Shown here: piece by piece, positions 1 through 8,485 of the stretch
How the letters are laid out: each line of letters begins with the position of its first letter
Numbering within the stretch: position 1 is the stretch's first letter
Assembly: GCA_937885735.1 (NCBI GenBank)
Contig: CALABN010000084.1
Span: 1 to 21,107, forward strand
Length of the DNA stretch: 21,107 bases
Direction: 5' to 3'
DNA from: an uncultured Bacteroidota bacterium
GTDB lineage: Bacteria > Bacteroidota > Bacteroidia > Bacteroidales > SZUA-534
The notes under the pieces: model-generated
What the model was told of the DNA's origin: nothing
The model's input: the letters and a program-made list of their open reading frames with translations, nothing else
Databases searched by the model: none
Position numbers and translations under genes: made by a program

Positions 1-1
1 A

Positions 2-739
2 TTTTCCCTTTTGATTGGTCTGGCATTTGCGCAAGGCGCAACAATGGCCCAGACAAATTTTGAAGTCAACCTTGGCGCTGGCGCATGGTCGGCAGTGTGC
101 ACCCCGTTGGTAGTTGAAGACCACTTGATATGGAATCCGTCCGTCTCAGCTACCGATTATTTGGGCGTAGGTTTAAATTCCACATTCAGCAGCAAACTGA
201 GCATAAACCTGGCTGCCAACTTTCACTATATGTTCGGCAACAGCAGCTACCGCACACATTTGAAATGCAACTATCCAGACTGCGATGTCTGCGACGATAA
301 CGGTGACGATGGCTACAAAATTCTTTGGAACGAAAAGAACGGCATTGGCGGCACAAAATATGTCGGCAACGAAGAGTCGGGAACCGACTACTGCATGCTG
401 GCTGTTCCGCTGAAGATTGGATACAGGATTGGCAAGTTCACTCCTTCAGTAGGCGTTGAATACAGCTATCGCATAGCTCTTGAAGACAATGTGGACGACC
501 TTCAGTCGGTTGGGCTGACAACAGGCATCCGATTCGACCTCAACGACTACTTTGCATTCTCAACCGACTTTTACGGCGGAGTGACAAGCGACATGTCGCA
601 CAAGGGCACTATTTACAACTGCAATTACGACTGCGACGATTGCGAACCTGAAAAAATGGAAATTCGCAAATTCGATTGGCGGACTTACAGAATAGATTTT
701 GCCATTCACTACAAGATTGGTGGCAAAAGCGCTAAATGA
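2..739 (+). CDS. Outer-membrane beta-barrel protein with Cys/Asp-rich loops (5' partial)
   Basis: The reading frame is already open at the left edge. The first residues visible (FSLLIGLAFAQGATMAQ) are the hydrophobic part and cleavage region of a signal peptide, so the start codon lies outside the window and the TTG at 11 is not the start. The mature part alternates short amphipathic strands ending in aromatic residues (for example FTPSVGVEYSYRIAL, DWRTYRIDFAIHYKIG), as in small OmpA/OmpW-like barrels of Bacteroidota. Two predicted loops are rich in Cys and Asp: CNYPDCDVCDDNGDDG (about nt 265-312) and CNYDCDDCEPEK (about nt 619-654). The gene ends at TGA 737-739, just before a two-way terminator shared with the convergent porin gene. 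The exact family is not recognised; the envelope location is well supported. Confidence 0.75.
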   Translation, partial: FSLLIGLAFAQGATMAQTNFEVNLGAGAWSAVCTPLVVEDHLIWNPSVSATDYLGVGLNSTFSSKLSINLAANFHYMFGNSSYRTHLKCNYPDCDVCDDNGDDGYKILWNEKNGIGGTKYVGNEESGTDYCMLAVPLKIGYRIGKFTPSVGVEYSYRIALEDNVDDLQSVGLTTGIRFDLNDYFAFSTDFYGGVTSDMSHKGTIYNCNYDCDDCEPEKMEIRKFDWRTYRIDFAIHYKIGGKSAK

Positions 740-758
740 AAACTGACTGCAGTACAAC

Positions 759-787
759 AAAAAAAGCGACCATTAGGTCGCTTTTTT
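759..787. terminator. Bidirectional rho-independent terminator
   Basis: The stem AAGCGACC / GGTCGCTT has a four-base ATTA loop. It is flanked by an A-run on the left and a T-run on the right, so it gives a U-tract in both directions. It lies between two converging genes, the barrel protein (+) and the porin (-). Confidence 0.9.
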
Positions 788-804
788 ATGTCTTACTTAA
801 ATAA

Positions 805-1920
805 TTAGAACGAGAATTGCAGACGACTTTGAATCATATTGTAGTTGTCGCCGTCCTTAACTGCAGCGTAGATATAGTTAAGTTTAAAGTTCAGATATTT
901 GTTGAAGAAATAGTTGGCGCCAATTGTAAAGTCAGTCTGCTTGCCTGCCTTCAAATTGTCATCGTCAAAGTTCAGGTGGCTTACACGAGCCAAAACTTCA
1001 AGGCTCTTTGGTGAAGCGTTTGCAGCCAAACCTGTCTTCTTGTTATAGTTCTGCTTTTCACCCTTAATCAAGAAACTTGCCTGAGCATAGAAACCATCAA
1101 GATAAACGCTTTCCTCTTTATCTTTCACAACTATGGCATTTTTTGCAGAAGTTGCCATATAGTGTGCTTCAGCATAGAACTTGCCTTTGATGAAAATTGC
1201 CTCAGCCTCCAAACGCAAATAGTTGTCAGGGTCAAGAGTGCCTGTTTTAATCAAAGCGTTTGAAACCACGGTAGTAGGGATAATGCCTGTGAAAGAAACT
1301 GTATTAGGCGATTTCACGAACATTGGGGCCACACCAAAGTGAAGAACCGAATTGTCATCAATAATTGGACGGAAGATTGCCTTTGCAGAAAGTGACAAGC
1401 CCTGGTCGATATTCTTGCCATTGTCGACGTTGCCATCACTGAACAAGCCTGCAGTCAAGTTGAACTTGTCAGAAGTGTAGGCATAAGAAACGCCAATCTT
1501 ACGCGAAGGGCAGAATGCGTAGTCGCAGCTTGCATCCTCGACAAACTTGTATGCCAAGCCAAGAGGTTTTGCGCCGTAAGGCTGGAAATGGTTGCCTGCG
1601 GTGATTGAACTATTGTCGCTCAACTTGTAGCCTACCCACAAATCACGGAAAGAGATTGCCTTGCTTGCATAGCAAATCTCAATTTTTGCAGAAAATTTCT
1701 CATCAAAAGATGCCGAAACACCCAGACGAGTGTCGTTCATTGCAATTCCATTGTGCTCTACAAGGCTGTCACCGCCAATGAATGTGCCAGCGTCAAAATT
1801 TGTACGGCCAATTAGGCGCAATGTCATATCGCCCTTTTCTGTCTTTACATTTACTTGTGCAAATGAACTTGCAACAGTTGCAAGCACAATTGCAGAAACC
1901 AAAATACTTTTAAGTCTCAT
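805..1920 (-). CDS. Porin, phosphate-selective porin O/P-like
   Basis: This 371-aa protein has a clear signal peptide (MRLKSILVSAIVLATVASSFAQ, cleavage after AFAQ-type sequence near residue 22). The mature part consists of regular beta-hairpins, with DTRLGVSASFDEKFSAKIEI, FRDLWVGYKLSDNSSITAGN, FQPYG and a C-terminal strand ending in Phe (IQSRLQFSF), which is the usual OMP assembly signal. The RLGV / AKIEIxYA / ItxGxxxxPxG order matches the OprP/OprO-like porin family (Porin_O_P) common in Bacteroidota. It should be a trimeric or monomeric outer-membrane channel; substrate choice cannot be read from sequence. The ATG at 1920 is the only sensible start for the signal peptide. It appears monocistronic, with a terminator on each side. 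Confidence 0.85.
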   Translation of the reverse strand: MRLKSILVSAIVLATVASSFAQVNVKTEKGDMTLRLIGRTNFDAGTFIGGDSLVEHNGIAMNDTRLGVSASFDEKFSAKIEICYASKAISFRDLWVGYKLSDNSSITAGNHFQPYGAKPLGLAYKFVEDASCDYAFCPSRKIGVSYAYTSDKFNLTAGLFSDGNVDNGKNIDQGLSLSAKAIFRPIIDDNSVLHFGVAPMFVKSPNTVSFTGIIPTTVVSNALIKTGTLDPDNYLRLEAEAIFIKGKFYAEAHYMATSAKNAIVVKDKEESVYLDGFYAQASFLIKGEKQNYNKKTGLAANASPKSLEVLARVSHLNFDDDNLKAGKQTDFTIGANYFFNKYLNFKLNYIYAAVKDGDNYNMIQSRLQFSF

Positions 1921-2011
1921 AATCAGTTATTTATATTTTAATAGATGATTCACAAAAAACGGTGTAAATATGAATAAAAGCACTGAATTATTATCATTGC
2001 AACAGTAAAAA

Positions 2012-2037
2012 AAACGACAGTTTAACGTCTGTCGTTT
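2012..2037 (-). terminator. Rho-independent terminator of the porin/phosphatase operon
   Basis: The 9-bp stem AAACGACAG / CTGTCGTTT has an 8-nt loop. Read on the minus strand, the stem is followed by a run of eight Ts. It sits 56 bases after the end of the SpoIIE-type phosphatase gene and before the porin promoter region. Confidence 0.85.
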
Positions 2038-2092
2038 CTTGTAGTATATCAAATAAATACAAATGTCATTCTGACTGACTGGAATGCCAACG

Positions 2093-4417
2093 TCATTCAA
2101 TCCGTAAACCGACAAGCAAAACGTCGTCAACCTGTGCCGACATTTTTCCAAGTTTTGAAGGTGGTTTGCGCCAATCGTCTATAATTTTGGCAATCAACAG
2201 TTTTTGCTGTTCAAATGGTTTGTCGTGCACTTCAACAAGCATTTCCTTGACACGGCGAATGGTGAATTTGCGCATATCGGCCCCACCGCTGAACTGGTCG
2301 GAAATACCGTCGGAATACATATAAAGTATATCGCCTTTTTCCAAATCGACAATGTTGTTGGTAAACTCCGGCGATTCGTTTATATAGACACCGCACGGCA
2401 TCTTGTCTGCCTTATACTCAATAAGTTCACCATTTCTAATGATAATCAGTGGTCGGAATGCTCCCGCAAACTGCATCTGACTTGAATCAGCATTGAAGAT
2501 GCAAAATGCAAGGTCGATGCCGTCTTCAGCCTCCCCTTTCTTGCCTGTCTGTCGCAATGCTTTTTTTAGTTTGGCGCGAAGGTTGTTGAGAACCTCCGAG
2601 GCTGTCAGTCCTTCAACGTTTTTTGAAGTGACAATTTCATTGAGCAACGATATGCCCAACATACTCAAAAATGCGCCTGGCACACCGTGACCAGTACAGT
2701 CGGCAACCGCCAACAACTTGAATTTGCCCAATTGGGTAGCCCAATAAAAATCACCCGAGACAATGTTCAACGGGCGCCAAAAGACAAGGCAATCGCCAAA
2801 AATCGATTTCATCATTTCATCAGACGGTATTGCAGCCTCCTGAATTTTTTTGGCATACAAGATACTGTCAGTTATTTGGCGATTGGCATTGGTCAACAGT
2901 GAATTCTGGCTCGATAGGTAATTACGCTGGCCTTCTATCTCATCACGTTGTGACTTTATTTCTTCAGTCTTGATATTCAATAACTTGTTCTGTTCAAGAA
3001 TCTCTGTATGCTGATGCTCAAGACGTTTGTTTTGGTCGTTGAGCAACTGGTTGACGTGTCGACGGCGGGCACTGTTGCGTAAAACCACAATCACCAAAAG
3101 CGACAAAATCACTATCAGCATTACCGATATTACAATTATCAAGACAAAATGCTCCGACTTTGCCTTGTAAACCAGTTCTTTTTCACGTTCCGACTGTTCT
3201 ATTTGGCGCATTTCTTCATCAAATTCAGTCTGAATTTTGGTTTGAGCGGAATTCACAAGATATCCGTCATTATTTTTACGTCGGTTCAACTCATTGATTT
3301 TCTTGCTGTACGAATATGCCATACGATAGTTGCCCGTTGACTCGTAATATTCAGTGAAAGCGTGATACAACTCCTCGTGCGACAATGCCAGCAAATCGCT
3401 TTTTTCCGTGTCAGTCTCCAAACGTTGAAGTGTTTGGATTGACGTCATATAATCGCCACAAGCCAAAGCATAACGGGCCATACGCAAGTCGTACGAAGGC
3501 TTGTAGCCTGATGCTCCCAATTGTTCCAACACTTCATTTCCCATTTTTATGTACAACTGGCAACTATCCAGCGACAATCTGCGCAATGCCTTTTCACATT
3601 TGTTCGATTGTTCAAGATATACGTCGGCCAAGGCACAGCAGACACGCAGGCAATTGGTTGTATTCTTGTTGTCTATTGAATCATACGACTCAAGCAAGGC
3701 AACCTTTGCACGTTGCAACTGGACTAGACTGCCATCCTCGTCGATGCACTGCAATAATTGGCCATAGCCCAGATTATACATATCTTCAGCCACTCCTATA
3801 TTGTTGCCGATGCTCTTGTCAATGTCAAGCGCACGCCCAAAATACTCGTATGCCCTGTCGTAAACCTTGTATTCAAGACATTGATGTCCCATATTCCTAT
3901 ACAATTCAGCCACTGACGACTCACGCCCCAAAGCCTTGTACAATTCAAGACTGCGACTGTAAAATCCATTGGCTGTGGCATTTGAACCTTTTGTAGCCAA
4001 TATCATTCCTAACATATTGCAACAATGTGCGTTGTTAAGCGTATCGTCAAGCGATGAGTATAATTCATTGGCACGAAGAGTATAGTCGTACGCCATATCT
4101 ATCTCATTGTTAAAACAATAAGCCCAACCCAAGCAACGCAATGCATTGGCCCTTCTCTGCGGGTCATTGAGATTCTGCGCCAAATCGAGTTCCATTGTGG
4201 CAAACTTAATGGTTGAATCCACATTTGGGTGTTTATTCGACAAGTAGTCAAGTATTTCCAACCTATCAGCATCATTTTTTACAGAATAAACAACACTTGC
4301 CAAGCTGTCAATATTCAACTCGTCAACAGCATACAAGCGGACATTGATTGTCAGCAACAGCAAAACGGTCAACGACACATTTTTAAAAAAATCGATATTG
4401 AATTTAGACTTTGCCAT
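2093..4417 (-). CDS. TPR-repeat, membrane-anchored SpoIIE/PP2C-type serine phosphatase
   Basis: From ATG 4417 the product is 774 aa. An N-terminal hydrophobic segment (VSLTVLLLLTINVRLYA) precedes about 380 residues of tetratricopeptide helices (for example ANALRCLGWAYCFNNEIDMAYDYTLRANEL, AELYRNMGHQCLEYKVYDRAYEYFGRALDID). A transmembrane helix lies near residues 424-447 (LIIVISVMLIVILSLLVIVVL), then a Gln/Glu-rich coiled coil to about 510. The C-terminal PP2C/SpoIIE (RsbU-like) domain carries the metal-binding motifs SGDFYW (about 554) and ADCTGHGVPGAFLSMLG (about 572) and ends with DDVLL. The topology implies TPR sensing in the periplasm and phosphatase output in the cytoplasm, presumably on a phosphorylated anti-sigma antagonist-like partner (inference). 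A longer frame to 4447 exists, but ATG 4417 gives a proper signal/anchor and lies 11 bases after the upstream porin stop, so the two are co-transcribed. Confidence 0.9.
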   Translation of the reverse strand: MAKSKFNIDFFKNVSLTVLLLLTINVRLYAVDELNIDSLASVVYSVKNDADRLEILDYLSNKHPNVDSTIKFATMELDLAQNLNDPQRRANALRCLGWAYCFNNEIDMAYDYTLRANELYSSLDDTLNNAHCCNMLGMILATKGSNATANGFYSRSLELYKALGRESSVAELYRNMGHQCLEYKVYDRAYEYFGRALDIDKSIGNNIGVAEDMYNLGYGQLLQCIDEDGSLVQLQRAKVALLESYDSIDNKNTTNCLRVCCALADVYLEQSNKCEKALRRLSLDSCQLYIKMGNEVLEQLGASGYKPSYDLRMARYALACGDYMTSIQTLQRLETDTEKSDLLALSHEELYHAFTEYYESTGNYRMAYSYSKKINELNRRKNNDGYLVNSAQTKIQTEFDEEMRQIEQSEREKELVYKAKSEHFVLIIVISVMLIVILSLLVIVVLRNSARRRHVNQLLNDQNKRLEHQHTEILEQNKLLNIKTEEIKSQRDEIEGQRNYLSSQNSLLTNANRQITDSILYAKKIQEAAIPSDEMMKSIFGDCLVFWRPLNIVSGDFYWATQLGKFKLLAVADCTGHGVPGAFLSMLGISLLNEIVTSKNVEGLTASEVLNNLRAKLKKALRQTGKKGEAEDGIDLAFCIFNADSSQMQFAGAFRPLIIIRNGELIEYKADKMPCGVYINESPEFTNNIVDLEKGDILYMYSDGISDQFSGGADMRKFTIRRVKEMLVEVHDKPFEQQKLLIAKIIDDWRKPPSKLGKMSAQVDDVLLVGLRIE

Positions 4418-4428
4418 TGCGTAACCGA

Positions 4429-6567
4429 TTAATCGTAGAATGACCAACGTATGCCATAACTAAATGTGGCTTTGGAAGTTGGATAATATGGTGCAAGCAG
4501 GAAATGCCTATTGTCGAACAAATCATAATTGATGTGATGCCCGCAAATGAAGAACCTCACCTGTTTGATTCTGACATTTAGAAACGCTCCTACAAACGGA
4601 TAGTCACCTGTGCGCGTTTCGTTCTGGTTGTAGAACAATGCAGTGGCAGGACAATATGCTGGCGCATTGTACCTTGTCCAGTAAGTCATATCAAGTCCCA
4701 ACTGGAAAAACAAATGACCGCCAGTGCTCTTAAAGAACAAGTCGCGTTCGTAGTAAAGGGCCTCATAAGCAGTGACTTTCGGCAACGGAAGCACGTCTTC
4801 GTTACTTGATACCTGATAGTTGACACGGCTTACAAGGTTGAATCCCGCACCCGACAAATGATTTCGGAACTCAAAATCCAAGACAGAGAATGCCCTGTCG
4901 GCCTGTGCTGGCTGGCACGACTCATCAAGGTAAATATAGTTTGTCTGCAAAGCGTAATTTCCGCCAATGCTTGTGCGGAAGCGCGGTACGTCAAGCCTTC
5001 CAGCAACTTTTGCGGTTATTGGCCTGTTGCTGAAATCGCGTTGCCACTTAAAGTGGTTCGACTGATAATTTGAAAGGAAGCAATCAGGCTTGCGTTGTTC
5101 AAACAGGCACTCTGCCGTCACCGACAAAGGCTTGTCCGACTTTGAAAAACGTTGTGTCAAATTGCCCTTTATCTCAAAATCACCCATTCTATATCCAGCA
5201 AAATACTGACGGTAACTGCCAGCAAAAGTCAACAATCCTGGACGTGTACGGTGCAGGCCAGCCTCAATGTAGCCACTGCTTTTTGTGGTATGGTCTGAAT
5301 TTTCAAAAAGCGTATCGACATTGAAATAGTAATATTCAGCCTTGTGGACACCCAACGCTCCGTAAAGTCCGAATGGGGCATACGGATTCTTTATCTCCTC
5401 AAGATTCAGCCTGATTTGATGAATCTGGTCCACATATGAGCACGAATCGTAAGTTGACCTTTTCGAATAATTATGCTCGTAAAGCGATAGCGAATCGTTT
5501 GTTATGGGATTGAAATACTTTCTGTTGGCATCTTTATAATACTTGTAACTGTTCTGCCTGCTGAACGTGTATTGAAGGCTGAACCAATAGCCACCCGTAT
5601 CTGACGTGTCTGACTCTTTTGCCCTGACAAATCCAACCTTTTGGTCTATAAACCATTGACGGTCCTTTATGAAAGTGCGCGCGTCGGACAATTTTGTGGC
5701 AATCTCCTTTGGCGCCATAATACTGTCCGTCACAAGATATTCGTCAACTATGCCACCATTTTCCTGAACATCGATGCGGTTGAATGTCCACGCCAAATGT
5801 GTCGCGAATCGGCCCTCAACGTACGAACCACCCAAACTGCCCGAACGGTTTTTTGTCTTCTGCAGTACATATTCGCCGTCACCGCCGTAAGAATCATACT
5901 TGAAAAATAAGTTCAATCCCCTTGTAACATTTTGTGTATGAACCAAGTGAATGATTTGTTCCTCTTTCATTCCACCATCGTAGCCAAACAAGGTGAAAGG
6001 CTTGACCACGTTGTAAAATTCTTCATTTTCAGCCTGATGCATATATGGTGTAAACGACTGAAGGAAAATGAACCTTGTAGGTGCGTTTGGCGAAAAATAC
6101 TCGTGACTGTGAATGGCCGTTCCCAACTGATGAAGATAAGCCGTCACACGCCCGTCGTAGTTGGCTGGACGGTGAAGGTTCAGCATATCGAGAGTTGAAT
6201 CGTAGGTTGAAATCGCAAAATCGAACACATTGGGGTCATATTGCCAAAAATGGACCTTCAAAGTGTCGGGTTCAACGTAGATGCGACGGTAAAGTGCATA
6301 TTTCGATGTGTCGCGCTCAACTTCCTGCTCCTTGACCGAGTCAATGCGGGGCAACGAGTCAATCACAGCAAGCGAATCGGCGACAGCCAGCGAATCAATT
6401 GTCACAGAATCGGTTACAACTCCAAGAGTGTTGATGAGAGTGTCATTGGCATTGTCGTTCCCCAAACCCGAAACAAAAAGGCTGTCAGCAACTTGCGCGC
6501 ACAACGGCTGAATAGCCGACAGGCACGCAATCGCCAATGTCACGGTCATTGTTCGGATTTTCTTCAT
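4429..6567 (-). CDS. Putative outer-membrane porin (Porin_10-like)
   Basis: This 712-aa protein has a signal peptide MKKIRTMTVTLAIACLSAIQPLCAQ, then a low-complexity linker of repeated DSL/DSV units (residues about 52-77: DSVTIDSLAVADSLAVIDSL and so on). A long beta-rich domain follows, opening with YALYRRIYVEPDTLKVHFWQYDPN and DTSLDMLHxxxP-type sequence (TYDSTLDMLNLHRP) and ending in an aromatic strand (FSYGIRWSFYD). This order matches the large 'putative porin' family of Bacteroidota (Pfam Porin_10, from memory). It is the first gene of an operon with the TPR phosphatase, which starts 11 bases after its stop. The DS-rich linker may span periplasmic space or be flexible; its role is unknown. 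The start is the ATG at 6567, which gives the positively charged signal n-region. Confidence 0.8.
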   Translation of the reverse strand: MKKIRTMTVTLAIACLSAIQPLCAQVADSLFVSGLGNDNANDTLINTLGVVTDSVTIDSLAVADSLAVIDSLPRIDSVKEQEVERDTSKYALYRRIYVEPDTLKVHFWQYDPNVFDFAISTYDSTLDMLNLHRPANYDGRVTAYLHQLGTAIHSHEYFSPNAPTRFIFLQSFTPYMHQAENEEFYNVVKPFTLFGYDGGMKEEQIIHLVHTQNVTRGLNLFFKYDSYGGDGEYVLQKTKNRSGSLGGSYVEGRFATHLAWTFNRIDVQENGGIVDEYLVTDSIMAPKEIATKLSDARTFIKDRQWFIDQKVGFVRAKESDTSDTGGYWFSLQYTFSRQNSYKYYKDANRKYFNPITNDSLSLYEHNYSKRSTYDSCSYVDQIHQIRLNLEEIKNPYAPFGLYGALGVHKAEYYYFNVDTLFENSDHTTKSSGYIEAGLHRTRPGLLTFAGSYRQYFAGYRMGDFEIKGNLTQRFSKSDKPLSVTAECLFEQRKPDCFLSNYQSNHFKWQRDFSNRPITAKVAGRLDVPRFRTSIGGNYALQTNYIYLDESCQPAQADRAFSVLDFEFRNHLSGAGFNLVSRVNYQVSSNEDVLPLPKVTAYEALYYERDLFFKSTGGHLFFQLGLDMTYWTRYNAPAYCPATALFYNQNETRTGDYPFVGAFLNVRIKQVRFFICGHHINYDLFDNRHFLLAPYYPTSKATFSYGIRWSFYD

Positions 6568-6572
6568 ACCCG

Positions 6573-6580
6573 CAAAGATA
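6573..6580 (-). promoter_or_regulatory. Bacteroidota -7 box for the putative porin operon
   Basis: On the minus strand the box reads TATCTTTG, a full match to TAnnTTTG. No good -33 TTTG is visible 19-21 bases upstream. The box ends only five bases before the ATG at 6567, so the transcript would have almost no leader. Confidence 0.55.
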
Positions 6581-6628
6581 ATTATAGCATAGAAAGTTTA
6601 AAGCGTAAAGTTGATTCTTTGCGAAAGC

Positions 6629-7162
6629 CTATTTGTATGTCAATTTTGAAAAGACGTCCCACATTACAATACCTGCACTGACCGAGATATTGAACGAATG
6701 TTTTGTCCCGACTTGCGGAATTTCAATGCAGTTGTCGCTTGCGTCAACAACAGCCTGGTCGACACCATTCACCTCGTGACCGAAAATAAGTGCGTATTTT
6801 TTGCCGTCTTCAGGCTTGAAATCCTGCAAGGCGACACTTCCTTCAGCCTGTTCTACCGAAAAAACCGTGTAGCCGTCGGCACGCAGTTCGGCAATGGCGT
6901 CAAGCGTCTGCTCAAAATGTTTCCACTCAACCGACTCCGTTGCTCCAAGCGCCGTCTTGTTGATGTCCTTGTTTGGCGGTGTCGCTGTTATGCCACACAA
7001 GTATATCTTCTCCATTCCAAGACAATCGGCAGTACGGAAAACCGAGCCGACATTGTTCGAACTGCGAACATTGTCAAGTACTATTGTAACAGGCATTTTG
7101 GTCGCCTTCTTGAATTCATCAACGGTAAGCCGTCCAAGTTCATCGTTTGTAAGTTTCCTCAT
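6629..7162 (-). CDS. SpoU/TrmH-family RNA 2'-O-ribose methyltransferase
   Basis: This 177-aa SPOUT methyltransferase contains the three family motifs: NVGSVFRTADCLG (residues 37-49, with the conserved Asn and Arg), LIFGHEVNGV (125-134) and IPQVGTKHSFNISVSAGIV (148-166, which forms the SAM-binding trefoil knot). It should methylate a ribose 2'-OH in tRNA or rRNA using SAM as a cytoplasmic dimer. The short N-terminal helix (LTNDELGRLTVDEFKKA) is typical of single-domain Bacteroidota members; there is no separate RNA-binding domain as in RlmB. The second motif has His where FGNE is usual. Substrate RNA cannot be decided. It stands alone between the ATPase terminator and the porin promoter. Confidence 0.88.
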   Translation of the reverse strand: MRKLTNDELGRLTVDEFKKATKMPVTIVLDNVRSSNNVGSVFRTADCLGMEKIYLCGITATPPNKDINKTALGATESVEWKHFEQTLDAIAELRADGYTVFSVEQAEGSVALQDFKPEDGKKYALIFGHEVNGVDQAVVDASDNCIEIPQVGTKHSFNISVSAGIVMWDVFSKLTYK

Positions 7163-7195
7163 ATCAATATTTTCAATAATTCATTTTAAATGAAA

Positions 7196-7223
7196 CAGAA
7201 TGCCGAACAAAAATGGCATTCTG
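7196..7223 (-). terminator. Hairpin terminator of the first AAA ATPase gene
   Basis: The 9-bp perfect stem CAGAATGCC / GGCATTCTG has a 10-nt loop. On the minus strand it is followed by the T-rich TTTCATTT. It lies 14 bases past the end of the ATPase gene. The U-tract is imperfect, so efficiency is uncertain. Confidence 0.65.
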
Positions 7224-7237
7224 CTTCGGTTATTTTA

Positions 7238-8434
7238 TCAATATAACATACCCACAAGCCAAATAGGCAGTTTTTTCCCGACAGGAAATTCAAGCGAATC
7301 AGCCAAGATGAACGAATCGGGAACTCCCGCAATTTGGGCGAAAGTCTTGCTTTCTACGCCAACCTCGAAAGTGTACTTGCCGTCAACCTTGAAATCGCCC
7401 ACCGTTTTTCCGTACTCTACCGTGTGGTTCACACTCAACTGATTGACTACAAAGCATTCCCTGACAGTTCCTATAGGACATTTCTGCGTCAAGGCATTCA
7501 GCATATTAGGATTATGTATGTAAATCTTGTCAGGTTTCTGCATCTTGCTCACCGACTTGTTGTCGGCATAAAGCAAATGAAGCAGTTCGGCCTTATTCAT
7601 ATTGCCAAGATACGAAAGAACGGTATTCTTGTTCAAATCCAAATAAACAGCAAGTTTTGCAATGTTCACTTCAAAAGGAACGTTACCCGACAGGAAAAGC
7701 ATCATTGCCTTTAATTTTCGCGAATATGCCGAATCGATTCCGCAGAATTCAGGCATCTCCTGTTCTGTGATAAAATTCACCACATTTTCAATTCTGCTGT
7801 AATATTCGGTATCGTCGCCGTCGAAAAACGGATAGTAGCCAACACGCAGATACTCCTCAAACATTTGCTGTGGACGGCACGCCTTGTTCACTTTCGCACA
7901 AATGGCATCAGCGTCAGTCAAAACGTCATCCAACGTATATGCAGGAAGTTTGATGCCTTTGTAGAATTGAAGGAACTCCCTAAACGAGAGGCCTTCCATA
8001 GTGTACGAGAGCACACGTCGCGACAAGTCGGCATCGGCATTGAGTATCTGCAACAACGATGAACCGCTGAACACAATCTTCAGGTTAGGATAAAGGTCGT
8101 TGATTTCCTTCAGTTCCCTGCTCCACGAAGGGTATTTGTGCACCTCGTCGAGAAACAGGTGTTTGCCTCCCATAAGGTAAAACCGTTCAGCAAGTTCCAA
8201 CAGCGTGTGAGTGCTGAAATAAATGCCGTCCAATGCGCAATACAGGGCTTCGCCCGCATTCTCGCCATAAGTCCGCTTGATATACTGCCGTATCATTGTT
8301 GTTTTGCCAACACCACGCGACCCTTTGATTCCAACCAAAGATTTATTCCAATTCACTTTATTAATCATATCACGGACAATGTCCATATTAGTCTGAGATA
8401 TAAGTAGTTTGTGTTTTTTGAACAGTTCTTCCAT
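7238..8434 (-). CDS. AAA ATPase with DUF4143-like C-terminus, linked to a palindrome array
   Basis: This 398-aa protein has an N-terminal AAA_14-type ATPase domain: Walker A GSRGVGKTT (residues 38-46), Walker B HLFLDEVHKY (92-101), sensor FSGSSLLQIL (122-131), then the LSRRVLSYTMEGLSFREF element typical of this family. A helical, winged-helix-like segment follows (NIAKLAVYLDLNKNTVLSYLGNMNKAELLHLL). The C-terminal part resembles the restriction-endonuclease-like fold of DUF4143 proteins (E326 in GTVREC, then D347 and E357 in VGDFKVDGKYTFEVG); nuclease activity is not established. Paralogs are numerous in Bacteroidota and their function is unknown. The start ATG 8434 is about 20 bases below a -7 box, and the gene has its own promoter and terminator. 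The upstream 250 bp are a regular array of palindromes (8465-8714). I infer that the protein binds or acts on this array. Confidence 0.88.
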   Translation of the reverse strand: MEELFKKHKLLISQTNMDIVRDMINKVNWNKSLVGIKGSRGVGKTTMIRQYIKRTYGENAGEALYCALDGIYFSTHTLLELAERFYLMGGKHLFLDEVHKYPSWSRELKEINDLYPNLKIVFSGSSLLQILNADADLSRRVLSYTMEGLSFREFLQFYKGIKLPAYTLDDVLTDADAICAKVNKACRPQQMFEEYLRVGYYPFFDGDDTEYYSRIENVVNFITEQEMPEFCGIDSAYSRKLKAMMLFLSGNVPFEVNIAKLAVYLDLNKNTVLSYLGNMNKAELLHLLYADNKSVSKMQKPDKIYIHNPNMLNALTQKCPIGTVRECFVVNQLSVNHTVEYGKTVGDFKVDGKYTFEVGVESKTFAQIAGVPDSFILADSLEFPVGKKLPIWLVGMLY

Positions 8435-8453
8435 TTCGAATCATTCTTTTCCA

Positions 8454-8485
8454 CAAAGATAATTTCGTTTATTAAAATAAGCAAG
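8454..8485 (-). promoter_or_regulatory. Promoter of the first AAA ATPase, overlapped by palindrome unit 1
   Basis: On the minus strand a CTTG -33 element (8485-8482), a 20-base spacer and a perfect -7 box TATCTTTG (8461-8454) fit the Bacteroidota sigma-ABfr pattern TTTG-N19-21-TAnnTTTG. Palindrome unit 1 (8465-8484) occupies the spacer and overlaps the -33 element, which is a classic repressor-operator position. Confidence 0.7.

Noticed and set aside
1927..2151. 74-codon minus-strand frame after the phosphatase gene
   Set aside because: It runs through the terminator hairpin and overlaps the end of the phosphatase in another frame; no coding character.
3385..3996. 203-codon plus-strand open frame
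   Set aside because: It is antisense to the TPR domain of the phosphatase gene; composition is rich in His, Cys and Pro with no domain resemblance.
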